NCBI GenBank assembly: GCA_027604005.1
Contig: JADGJT010000002.1
Span: 147,458-211,457 of the forward strand
Source: Dinochytrium kinnereticum
Taxonomy: Eukaryota; Chytridiomycota; Chytridiomycetes; Chytridiales; Chytridiaceae
Direction of reading: 5' to 3'
Length of the DNA: 64,000 nt
Shown here: in pieces, positions 23,019-36,528 of the stretch
Numbering within the stretch: the stretch's first letter is position 1
How the letters are laid out: each line of letters begins with the position of its first letter
The notes under the pieces: model-generated
Databases searched by the model: none
What the model was told of the DNA's origin: nothing
The model's input: only the letters and a program-made list of their open reading frames with translations
Translations under genes and position numbers: made by a program

Positions 23019-23135
23019 ATGTGTGACGGAATTCGGAGACACTGGTAAATGACAAACATGTAAGTCAAAGTGAAATGGCGCTGATTTATTGACCACAGTG
23101 AAAATACATTATCCAGCGTACGGTTAAGTGATTAT

Positions 23136-25958
23136 TTAATCATGGATATTCCAGCTCTTCAACCAGCGCCGTCCGCTGTACTCTTTTGATGGGCCCCCGA
23201 TCCCGAAGGCAAAATCTGCGAAGTACAGATATACACAAAGTAGTACGGCAATCAAGGCATATATCAAGGTATTTGCAACATGCCGATGCAATCCTGAGGT
23301 CATATGATCGACCATAACGGCAAATGTGATGATGGCAAAGTAAAGCGCTGGAAAGTAATGATGAAGACTAAAAAAACCTTTAGTGCGGCCTTGCTGTAAA
23401 GAACATACTAGGTAACTCGTCCCATGATCCAAAATGGAATGTAATGAAGAAGCCATCCAGCAAAACCAACATAGCCGGCAAAAGAAAAGTCTTCCCAGTC
23501 ACCTGTCGCTGTCTCAGACTCTTGATATTGAGAAAATTTAACAACTCACTCTTATGTTTCCAATCCTCAATTTTCCTATGTTCGCGCACAACGTAAAAGA
23601 ACCAAACAAGAGCAAAAACGCCTAGACTAATAGATGAGCCCCACCAGATCAAAGGATGACCAAGAAGAAAGAATTTGACATCTTTGTCGCCCCAACCACA
23701 CATTCGAAGTCCAACAAGAGCAAAAGGCCACTGGTAAGCAGACGATGTTATCTGGTCTGGCTCGCGATCGGGATCTGGCGTTAGCGCATTGTTTGAATTC
23801 CACATAGCAACATTAAGATCAGCAAAATCTCGGATAAAGTTTCGACGGAAAGCTTTTGATCCTCCAGGAGGCACTAAATTCCGCAGTTAATCACGGATTC
23901 AGAGAATGAAACCAAATACATTTGTCGTTCCAGTGCTGTTCAATGTTCCACATGTTGTTTCGACTCTTATTGTCGGGAATTGCTTGGCATGCCACTTCAG
24001 CCTGCTTAAACCCCCATTCCGGCAGAGTCACACCACCGGATCGCAAAAGACAATTCGTTTGCAAATGTCTCAACCGAAAACGTGTTGTTAAAGCCTTAAT
24101 CCGAACAGGGCGCCAGTCATGCAAGTCCTTCAGAGTGATATTAGAGAGGCAGGAACAAGAGTCGCCTTACATCAACTATTTCTATTTTCCAGTGGTCATT
24201 CTTGTCTCCAAAAGTTGAGTTTCCATAGCAGCTCACTTCGTACTCAGAAGCTGACACAGGGGCCTTTTGGAAATGACTGTGAAGATTTCTGCCAGATTGC
24301 TCATGGACTTCAGAAAAAAGGGAAAACAGAAAAAAAAGGAATTAGATTAAATTTGAAGCAAATGTGAGCGCACTAACCTAAACGGACGATATCCCCATTT
24401 TTAACGTAATCAATGTCAGTTGAGTTAGACACTGGCGTGTCCCATGACTTATAGATAAACCAATTGTTGTTGTTGTCCTTGTGATGGTAGCAAGTTACTT
24501 GTTGCTGCATTGAGCCTGTTGGGTATTTCTGGGTATGGGAATGCAAAAGACCGCCTCCACGTCCGTTGTTTTTTAAGGTTACTTTTGATCCATATGCAAG
24601 CTCTTTTAAAGAGGTCAGCAAAAAAAACCCGCCATTTAAGGTACCTAAAGGATTCTTATAGTAATCATTTCCTTTCAGGCCCGCTTGAAAGAGCGAGCTC
24701 ATCTGAGCATCACCTGTGCCACTCCGGTTAAGAATCCAGAAGTGCAGTTGGAAGCAGAACAAGTAAACTGATACTGGCAGAACAATAAGAAGAAGAATTC
24801 GGAAAACCCAGTGGCGAATGTAGATGGCCTAAAGGGATTAGCAAATATAAAGGAAATGTCTACTTTAGGCATCTCAAGATCTCCCAACATATCCCAGAGG
24901 TCAGAAATCGTATACTAATTGAATTAAAGATATCTAGATAAGTAATTTAGATAGCTTACCAAGCCCACTAACGCGATTGCGAAAAGGCCAACCCATTTTA
25001 CACTAATTTGGAATTAGAAAACGAAAAGGTCGCAACAGCACTTTACCTGGCCACGGCACCAAGAGAAAGACCAGTGGCACCCAGCCAGTAATACCACTCT
25101 GGTGACAATGGACTATTTTGTAAGTCACAAGAACATTAAATAGGTCAAACCTTGAACGCTGATAATTTCTAAATGTCACAAGACACATGACACTTAAGCT
25201 AGTAAAAAATAGAAGCATAGAATCCAAAAGAATAAACCGGCTGATAGTTAATGTTGCAGTATCTAACGAGACGGTTATGAACCATTACAGTTAAGGCTCC
25301 TCCTACCCATTAGCACCATCGACGCCAGTAAGATGGACGATGCCTTAGACATTTGAAGCTGTAGTCCAGTAAAATAAGCAGCCGGGACCATTCCGGCGCC
25401 AAAAGTCGCAGCAAAAATGCGCATGACACCGTAGTTAAGATGCTCTGGGTATTTCGCGCCTGATTCAAAAGGGAAAGAGCCGTTGTACCCAGCCAACACT
25501 CCAGAAAATCCCAGAAGAATCTTTCCAAGAGGTGGATGTACGTCGAAGTAAAATTCCCTCTTGATGTAATAAGACGCAAACTTTCTATGAAATACTTAAT
25601 CAAGGAAAGTCAATGGAGAAATACCCAAAATGGGCCTCATCCCTAAAATGCGATCAGTTGATGCTGATAGTTTGGAATTACCAAACAACATAATCGGCCC
25701 ATCCGATCTTGTATAAACGAGTCCATAACGCCATAATGGTCAAGATCCCAGGAATGATCCATGTTTTTTGATCATTGAAGTTGATCGAGGTCTTGAAGTC
25801 ATTCAATAAAAAATTACACGCAAAGTATAGGTAACCTGCCGCATCAGCTTCATTGACTTTTCATCCTCCATCAAAGGAATACTAATGCTGTCCAGATCCT
25901 CATCGTGATAAGGGCCAACAGCTTTCTTCCGCCGTTGCAATGCCTCGCCTCGAAACAT
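23136..25958 (-). CDS. PMT2: Dolichyl-phosphate-mannose protein O-mannosyltransferase, PMT2-type
   Basis: Multi-span ER enzyme that starts protein O-mannosylation. The N-terminus is cytosolic and charged (MFRGEALQRRKKAVGPYHDE). Next comes DEAHFGKFASYYI with the acidic catalytic loop, then the REFYFDVHPPLGK motif. Hydrophobic segments alternate through 25500-24700. The lumenal MIR region reads LLHSHTQKYPTGSMQQQVTC and YHHKDNNNNWFIY. The C-terminal membrane part carries the HYFPALYFAI segment and the family end KSWNIHD at 23136. The MIR phrase and the SGRRWLKSWNIH tail favour the PMT2 rather than the PMT1 or PMT4 subfamily. About ten exons. The start could have an upstream exon because an acceptor-like ATAG lies just before the ATG. 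Confidence 0.9.
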
Positions 25959-26093
25959 TTGTCTATGAAAAATTTGTGTATTATTGTTGAGACATGGCTG
26001 CCATTGACTTTTTTATCTTCAATAATATCAGCGTGCAGTATAAGGTGCTCAGTTACGAGCGCTCTCATTTAATCGTAGCCGAGACACAGCTGG

Positions 26094-26507
26094 TTAAGCA
26101 TGGAAGAATTCTTCGGCATCAAACAGCAGATTCTCTTCTATACTGCTGGACGCAGTCGTACTGACAGATACTCACTGAGTAATAACAATAAAGAAAATGG
26201 TGCCAAACGAACATAAAATGGCAATTATATTTGCCAGGAGGCTACCTGCACTTGTTGATATTCACCTCTTTTCCGTAAGTCTGACCGAAAATAAACACGA
26301 TACTGTCAGGAGATATCCTGTTCTTGGTAGGGGATCGATAGTTTTCAAAGAATCTCAAATCAGACTTAGAAAATTGCAATAGTGTGCTGGGACTCAAAAG
26401 ACATTTCAGCTGCATGGACACCTTGAAATGATGGCCTTGCCAGTGGTTACAAAATTTTTGTTGTGAACATTGTTGACTTACCAAAAAACAAAGTACGCGG
26501 CCCACAT
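26094..26507 (-). CDS. Tentative small membrane protein
   Basis: This is a weak call. Read on the minus strand, a hydrophobic exon SLLANIIAILCSFGTIFFIV (about 26255-26180) joins upstream YRVYFRSDLRKRG and downstream IEENLLFDAEEFFHA ending in TAA at 26094. The arrangement is basic, membrane span, acidic tail. Upstream, an ATG at 26507 opens MWAAYFVFW with a good donor, but I could not link it to the membrane exon in a unique way. If real, its start is only 5 bp from the divergent proteasome alpha-4 start. No family recognised. Confidence 0.3.
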
Positions 26508-26512
26508 AAGAA

Positions 26513-27643
26513 ATGTCCGGATACGACAGGTCCTTATCCTCGCACTGCATGATGATCCCTAATGCAAAATTAGAGCACTTACCGTTTTCTCCCCCGATGG
26601 CCATTTGTTCCAAGTTGAATATGTAGATAATTGCTGTGCGTGTTTCATCGCTGACCACTTGCACTCACCCAGGCGTTGGAGGCCGTAAGGAAAGGAACTT
26701 GCGCGGTAAATCTTTTCCGTAATGAACTCTCATAGTATGTTAAGGTTGGCGTTCGAGGCGCGGATGTCGTCGTTCTCGGTGTTGAAAAGAAGTCCGCATT
26801 GAAGCTCCAGGATCCACGCACTGTTCGAAAGATTGCAGTGCTTGACGATCATGTCTGCTTGGCTTTCGCAGGTGAGCTTCTCTCTGAGCCATTGACATTA
26901 CTTATCATTATGAAGGACTGAATGCGGATGCCCGCGTTCTTGTCAACAAGGCGAGAATAGAATGCCAGAGCCATCGCTTAACCGTGGAGGATCCTGTCTC
27001 CGTCGAGCACATAACCAGATACATTGCGGGAGTTCAGCAGGTTTACAAACCCTTTGCATGAAGAGATTCTTACGGGCTCGGTTTTATAGAAATACACCCA
27101 GAGCGGTGGTGTTCGTCCCTTCGGAATCTCAACTTTGGTAATTGGGTTTGATTCTGACAAGGTCCCAAAGCTCTACCAGACCGACCCATCTGGGATTTAC
27201 TCTGCTTGGAAGGTGCCGTTATTATACATTTGGAAATTCTTAACGTCGAAAGGCGAATGCTATTGGTCGCAGCTCCAAAACCGTGAGAGAGTTTTTGGAG
27301 AAGAGCTACAAAGACAACCTTTCGAAGGATGATGCAATTAGGCTCGCCATTAAATCACTTCTAGGCGTAAGACTGGTGTATCTTGCTACGCCCTGACATT
27401 AGTAATAGGTGGTGCAAACTGGTGCAAAGAACATTGAAATTGCTTGGATGGGAGGCGACTGCGTCTTAAGGGTATATATTTCATAGTTATTTTACAAGAT
27501 GTACTTAGCGGAAATCCCAGACATTGCAACCAGAAGAGGTTGAAGCTTTGGTGACGTCAATTGAGGCGGAACAGGCTGCTGAGGTAATCATTTCTGCCAA
27601 ATCCCCCAACTAATCGATGCGACAAAAGGGCGGTTCTTCTTAA
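26513..27643 (+). CDS. PRE6: 20S proteasome subunit alpha-4 (PSMA7/Pre6)
   Basis: Alpha-ring subunit of the 20S core. The first exon is only 17 nt (26513-26529, MSGYDR split) and joins [16 protein letters not shown], the conserved alpha-subunit N-terminus. Later exons read [109 protein letters not shown] and [13 protein letters not shown]. The [13 protein letters not shown] phrase is typical of the alpha-4 subunit. The short C-terminus is Q-A-A-E-G-G-S-S, less lysine-rich than the animal tail. It faces RPT1 tail to tail (127 bp). Confidence 0.93.
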
Positions 27644-27769
27644 GCATCAAAATAGCCCTTTGGCGGAATCTTTTCTCCACTCACTCGGGCGTTTGATTGT
27701 AATCCAAAGATATCAAATAAAGACCGAGCAAATTTCAAATCTTTATTAATACTATCATTGAAATAATAA

Positions 27770-29602
<1,833 letters not shown>

Positions 29603-29805
29603 GTTTCAAAATTTAATTTTTTTTGAAGGAGACGCGTCCTCTTGGACCCGATGTTTATTTTTTTGTAACAACACCCCGAGTCCCCATTAGTACACCCAAT
29701 AAAGGCCTTTTTTGAACCCATGGTATCATGCTTGTAGTGCTGTGATCATGAAGAATGCATTGCTATCAACCCCGATGACAGATAAGAAAACTGAAGTGTG
29801 AGGCC

Positions 29806-30869
29806 TCATGAAGTCTTCAACACATGCTTCAAAAACTCATACTAGGATTGAATATCAGAACGGATTTAGGGCTCCACTACTCACCGTCGTCCAACAGATC
29901 GCAGTTGACGGCATATGCGTGAGTATTCTAGGTTGGATCCCTTTAAAGAATCCAGAAAACCCTTGCTTTGCATGTATGATCTTGATTGCATCCACCAAGC
30001 CATTTGCAGACCGTATGCTAGCATCCGTCGATGTGCCCCTTGTCTGAAGCAGAGTTTTGGCAACATCAAGAGGAGTAGTAGCTCCTGCAGCAGCGGCACC
30101 AGCGAGTCCTCCAGCAATGATATGGGTCAAAGGATCATAAGTTTCAGAGGGGTTTAAAACTTTCCGAAGGTATTCGTATGATGCAAAGTGGATCGACTGG
30201 AATGGGATGGTCATGGACAATGTGGTGGGGTACGATACGTAGAAGGCCTTGAAGCCTTCTGTTCTTAAAATTGTGGCAGCACAATCGTAAACTCCTTTGA
30301 ATGATGACCCATGCATTTGCATGCGCTGCTTAACAACTATAATAACTTTTTTAGGCACGATCGGGCAATAGATCACTCACCATCGAAAGGGTTCATCAGT
30401 CCATCGCTTGCAATCGTAGCACATGCCCCTGCGGCAGCTTTTGGAGAGGGTATTAACGATTACATCTACTCATCCTCAAGCTAACCTGATTCTAGCAAGC
30501 GATGACCTTCTTCATTTGCTCCAAAAAGAATCTTACAATGCTCGTAGGTCGCAAAGTATAGTGCATGAGCGGGGCCAGCCCCGATAATGACCGAGTTCAC
30601 ACCTCTCCAGAGCGCATTAAAACCCTCCGTCGATGTGATCCTTTTCAAAGCGTTTGAGACACTTGTGTACAGTGCACTCGGTTGAGGAGAGAGAACTTGC
30701 ATCCTCGTCTGTATATTTAAGGTTGGGGACGATTCGGCACGCTCTAGAATACCTTGATGCTATCAAACGGGTACATAACCGTATGCTCCGTAATCCCAGC
30801 AAGCGCACCCGCCATCAGGTTGACATAAACCGAACTGTGCGGTATCGTCTCGTAATCATCCTCAGACAT
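29806..30869 (-). CDS. MRS4: Mitochondrial iron transporter (mitoferrin, Mrs3/Mrs4)
   Basis: SLC25 carrier that brings iron into the matrix for haem and Fe-S synthesis. Three carrier repeats are visible: [16 protein letters not shown] in the first, [18 protein letters not shown] in the second, [15 protein letters not shown] in the third. They carry the Px(D/E)xx(K/R) signature. The pairing of YPFDSIKTRMQ with [13 protein letters not shown] is mitoferrin-specific. Start at 30869 ([13 protein letters not shown]). The last exon [11 protein letters not shown] ends at 29806. About five exons and 300 residues. Confidence 0.9.
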
Positions 30870-30978
30870 GGTGAAATTATTAGAGGCAGACTATAACGAG
30901 CCTGTAATTTAATGCGGTTGGTTTTATTTATTTTTTCCCTTTTTTCGAGGTGAAAAGATCTTGTGTCCCTGATCATTT

Positions 30979-33900
30979 CTAAAGCTCGTCATGGCGATTC
31001 GCTGTCTCTTCCCGATTGCCGTTTGACTTCTGTTTCTCGGCAAGCGCCTGGATCTCTTTGTCCAGACCGTCCCACTCTGGGATCAACCTTCTGGCGCGCT
31101 CGAGCTTTGGCTCTTTCGTTAGAGGATTATTACACTGGAATTTCCGTTAGCCTCATGAATGGATTTACTATTGACGAGCCTACCAAATCAATGGTCTTGG
31201 CTCGCTCGAGTTCCTGATCGCTACACCAAGTCTCACACCAAAGCCTAAATCATTAGATGGGCGCCAATGGCAAAGTGCCCTACCATTCTTGCGGCAGAGA
31301 GTACATAGGAATCTGATGCATCATGCTGTTCGGGAGATCCTGATCAAGGTTTGCTAGACTATTTGGGTCTGCGCTCAGCATCTGATACTGCTGGCGAAGT
31401 CTGTCTCCAGCCGCAAACTGACGGAACCGCTTAAGGTCAATGACATAGAGAGCTGAAATGTGGTAGGGCCTTCCTCCTAAAGCATTTTTCCAGTAGCCAG
31501 TTTTCCAGAATCGGAAGCCATCCATTTCCGTCCTTGAATCGCAGAAAGGCGTGTAGCCATAAACTGCACCCTGAAGATCCAAATTCATAAGTTCCTTCAA
31601 ATCCGTTCGCACGATTTGGTCAGCATCTACGAAAATAACCTTATCGAGATCAAGTGGGAAGAGCACGTCTAAAAACAGGATTTTGTAGCCCCATATAAAC
31701 CGCTGTTTCTCAACTTGACCGCGGAGCCAGTGTGGCCATTTATCTGCGCTCTCAAAGTTAACCAATACTCGCGACTTTCTTAAGAGTTTAAGTACTTACA
31801 AGTAACAAATTCAAACTCAAATCCATATTGCTCAGCCAGGACAGGGATGAATTTCTTGTCAAAATTAGATGGCTAAAAATCTAACTACAAACCATAAACG
31901 ACGGTGACAAAAAGTTTTCAATAAGCCAAAACTTCACAGGACTTTTTGTCTGCTTCATAACACTGACTATCATAATTGCCATAAATCGTTCATACAAGTG
32001 ACCGGATGCTACTGAGAATATATGTATTGGCGAATTTGATACATTTGAAGGCTTGCTTCCGAATAAACTATGTAATTAGCACTATCGAACATAAGCTTTA
32101 CCTTGTTTTCAGACGATTGAAAAGAGAGGATGATTGCGCCTCTTCAGATTTGGGTTCTAACACATCATCGGCATCTCGTCCGGGATGTCTCTTTAAGGTT
32201 GGATAAACAGTCACCCCCTCAAAACTCCTGAGGGCCAAAGTAGTAGCATTTGAGGAGACAAAGTTCCCCACAGCCCCGTTCTTTAATACATCCATTTTAA
32301 ATATATCCTGAGATCTTCCTTCGCGAAGAGCCAAATTCCATATTCCCGGGTTTGCTTTCAATTGAATATACCCAAGATTTGTCATTGTTATGGTATCAAC
32401 CATATGAACCTGGCGCGGAGTTCCGAGAATGAATTGGACACCGCGGGGAGGCAAATTGGTCCGAGACTCTTGAACGTGGCCTTCAACAAGTATGTGTCGA
32501 AGCTCGTAGCTCGCTTCGATACCATATCTTCCTGCAGCTTGCACCGAGGAAAGTTTGATGTTGTCTAAGTCGTCAGCACACTCTACCGCTCTGACAACCC
32601 ATCCTTTTGGTGCTAATTCCTTTAATTCAACGAAGTTATTGTGAGCAAGTACCATCTATTCCCATCGTTAGCAGGGAGTCTTCTGGGAGGCCACGGAAAC
32701 TTGCAAATCTGGCGACGGGTTATATTACATTAAGCATAGCGTCGGCTTTTACCCATTGGATCGAGAAAGCAAATCCTGGTGTAGGACATAACGATAGAAT
32801 CTCTTCAAAGGCATTTCGGTCAACGACAAATCAGGGTTTAAGACAAGGGTCATCGCTAATCCAGGTAATTTTGAGAGAGCCTTTGGAAGTTATTCAAGAG
32901 TGAATTTTAAGCATGTACCTTTGCAATACTTATTAGCTTTTGACCCTGAGGAGATACGGGATTGACAATAAAAAACAAATGCCACGACGCAGCTTCTTGT
33001 TTACCAATCGTTATAATGCTAATGGACTTTTAGCTCTAAATTTCTTCTCCCCCCACGCGAAGAAACACTCACTCTCTCTTTTTTATCCATTTTTCGAAAA
33101 ATTCTGTGCCAACGCGATCAGTCTTCACGTAATCGTAGTCAGATTTTTCGCTTTTCTGCCGTGCTTTAATTGAGCCAACTGCAGAACCAATTCTCATAAA
33201 GGCCGTGGCGGCACCTCTGTAAGTTGTTATTCCATATCAAATTAATAGATTTTGAAGTCTTACATTCCATCGGGAAAAGTGAATCCTTGCAAAGCATTAT
33301 TCATAGCAAGCACTACTTTTTTGAAATCCAAATTAATGACAATATCAAGATCATCTGAGGTCAACATCGAATTTTCCGAGATTGGTCCAATAGCCTTCGG
33401 TAGTTTTAAAAATAAAATAAAATAAATATTCAAACCCGTCCATTCAAAATTAAATAATCTGAAGAAGGCGAAAGATTACGAGTCGATTCTTGCAAAAGTT
33501 TCGAAAAGAGCCTGAAATTTCCCTCGACATCTGGAGATAATTTACGAGTACCCTCGTCATTGCCATCAACAATAAGCCTTCGTAACTTGGTAAAATCAGC
33601 CTCTTCTAAGCCGCGACCAGAATAGGATTCAAATAATTCCACCACCCTCGTCACGGCCGGATCTTGAGGATCACTTGGAATGACGCTTAATCTTAGGTCG
33701 AGCTCATCTGCATTCGCCTGAAGCAATCCGTTAGGGCCTGTGAAAGTGATCTCCCGAGGACACCTACTATACACTCGAGTGCATGACTTATTTGTTCAAG
33801 AACAGCGGGTGAAGATAGATTTCCATAAACGAGTAATGTTAAAGACGCTAATTGCCCCTCATGCCGTTTATAAAGATAAGGCAGGGATTCTATGTTGAAA

Positions 33901-36392
33901 TCATTCCCAGATCCTTCAAGGAAATTTAAAAAGTTCATCGATTGTGTTTCTCGTGGGAATAGTAGGGAGTTACGCCGCTTGAAAGCACCAGGGGAGCTGA
34001 GAAGAACGTCATATGGGTCATGCTTATCGGTGAGAGTACCCATATACACCTTGGATTTGGACGATGAGAAAAGGCCTGTTCAAAATTCCTACCTTATGTT
34101 GAAAAAACTCTAGCATGTGTGGATAATACATCAGCATTGACTGCTGCCATTTCTATGAGCGGAGCATCAGAAAATGAGAGATGAAAACACGTACTTCGTC
34201 CAAAGGAATAAACTTTCCATTAAAAAAAACAGCGCCAGTATTTAAGGAGATTCCAAGAGCCTTATTAGAGTCTCTCAGGTAGCCTAAAACTTCTACTGAA
34301 CTTCTATATACTTCCTCGAGGCTTTTGCTGACCAGACTTCTCGAGGCCTCAATGACGATGTCTAAGACCGCCCCTCCGGACTCTTGTTTTAGAAGTCTAG
34401 CTAACTGAAAAATATCATCAGTTTCATAAATGTGGAGTTATACTTCTAAGATAAAGCTTTTTGCAGTCTTCTTTCCTCCATTTGCTGAAAGCCAATTGAA
34501 GATCACAGCAGCCACCACAGCTAAATTGAAGAACGTAAGTTTTCCACACTATCGTGATAATGGGAGAAGGAGAACCCACAAGGTTGCTTATCGTCTGTAC
34601 CATGGACAGCTGGTAGCAAACCAAATCTTAAAGGAATTTCGCGATCTATGAACTCAAATATTTCTAATAGCGCATGCAAATGATCAACGTTTGAAAGGTC
34701 CAGCACGAGGAGGACACTAAAGAGGTTCTTTCGCAAGTATCGTAGTTGGCTTCCGTAAGCTGGCCGCATGATCTTATGATCGTTAATAGACATAGTTGCT
34801 TCATAGAACCTCTCGGATCGACTTTGGCCACATCCTATAACGCTTATCTTTTTCAAGATCATTCCACCATACCACACTCTTTGATCGAGCGTCAAAGGTG
34901 TCACCCCAACTGAAGGCTGGATCCTCACTATCAGAGACAGATAATAAATCCATAACGACTTTTTTCGACAGCTTCAAATGGTCGAAGTAGGAGTGAGCAA
35001 CCAAATCCTCCTGAAGTAGCCGGATCATTCTTTACATCTTTAGCTTAAAACTATACAATGCACTTTACCTAAATAGATCAAAAGTCTCCAATTCAATTTC
35101 TAATCCGTTTGAAAAGAGCTTATTTGACCCATAAGGAGTCTCTATATCATTAGTATCTCTTGAAAGCTTGGAAATTTTCGGATCCAGCTTGACCTTAGTA
35201 ATAGCGGACGCGTATAGTGGAAAGTCTTTAGTTAGGGTATAAAGAGTTCGCAACTTGTCCTCGGCCGTTATAATAACATGATTTAATTTCAAACCAAGTT
35301 CTTCTTATGTCAGTAACAAATTTCCTGCATATTTACCCTTCAAGTCACTGGCGTTAACAGATTGTATTATGATATCGCCCTTGTCTAGACTGCCTAAGAA
35401 ATCGAAGGTGACGGCATTCTCCGAATTTGCACTTTCTTGGTCGGCCACTTGCTCGTTATCATTTGATCTCTCATTGATATTCTTTTCACCTTCTATACCA
35501 ACATATTATAAAGAAAACGTTTTAATGGGATGAGTGAGGAATAATGATACCTACCTTCGGCGCGATCTCTATCGTCTATTACTGTATACTCGGTGCTCTT
35601 TATAGCAAGCTCGACACCATAGCCGCCTAGATTCATTCGCTTCGAGGAGATCCTCATGGGCTGATATCTCAAAATGTAGCAAAGATCCAAAGCAGCAGCA
35701 CGCTCCATCAAAACATCATGGAAGTCGGAAAATACCGGGGAAAAGATGTCAGCATATAGGACTGCAGATCGTTCTCGAGGGCAATTATGTGGGTAAATAT
35801 AATCAAAGTCAAATGTATCGATAGAGCTACTGGTGAGATTATTCAGGTAATATCCTCCCTACCTGAGTTTCCCCGAACTCAAATTCTTTTTTAACTCCTT
35901 TGCCGAGCAATGACGCGTTCCATTCCAGAGAGCCCATACGACGCACTCCTTTAAGTCTTGCTTGAAGAGGTTCATAACGACAAAGTTTTCGTAAAAGTGG
36001 AATAATGATTCAACGGCAGGCGCATGGTAATGTGATGTGATTGCCAATGGATATAAAGTATCAAATCCCACACCCGAGAATTCCGGAGAAGCCTGCAATA
36101 AGGATAGGCTCTTCTCATAAAATTGATTGTCTTGCACTGAGTATGACAGCAGTTGTTCGTTTTTCAGTGCGCTGATCCATGGTTGCGCCAACGAGCGGTT
36201 TCTCCAAGAAACCAATTCGCTTTGCAATTAAAACATATCAATAAACAGTAGACTCGGGATAACTCACATAACTTCTAATGCGAGCGGGATAGCTTGCCAA
36301 CTTGATTCAATATTAACCGTCACAGTCGGACTCTCTGCCTGGCACTGCACTGCACTGAAGATCAACACCGCCCACACTGCCAATGGAGCCAT
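30979..36392 (-). CDS. UGGT: UDP-glucose:glycoprotein glucosyltransferase (UGGT)
   Basis: ER folding sensor that reglucosylates misfolded N-glycoproteins for another calnexin cycle. The start at 36392 gives a clear signal peptide ([19 protein letters not shown]). A long N-terminal region of thioredoxin-like and beta-sandwich domains spans many exons; [17 protein letters not shown] near 32850 is a family landmark. The catalytic GT24 domain near 31750-31280 holds [19 protein letters not shown] (DxD), the [10 protein letters not shown] block and [15 protein letters not shown]. The protein ends RHDEL, an ER-retrieval signal of the HDEL type. The full set of catalytic motifs argues for active UGGT rather than the divergent Kre5 type. 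Roughly 1450-1500 residues and more than twenty exons. Confidence 0.93.
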
Positions 36393-36528
36393 CTTGTCAA
36401 ATTTTCCTTGCAGATGATTCCATGCGCGCGACAAACCCCTCGTTCGCGTTTTCAGTTATACTTATCAAGCGTCTTAAGCCTTGGCCCAATATTAAGTCCA
36501 AGTAGATTTTGTCACTCCAATCACGGCG

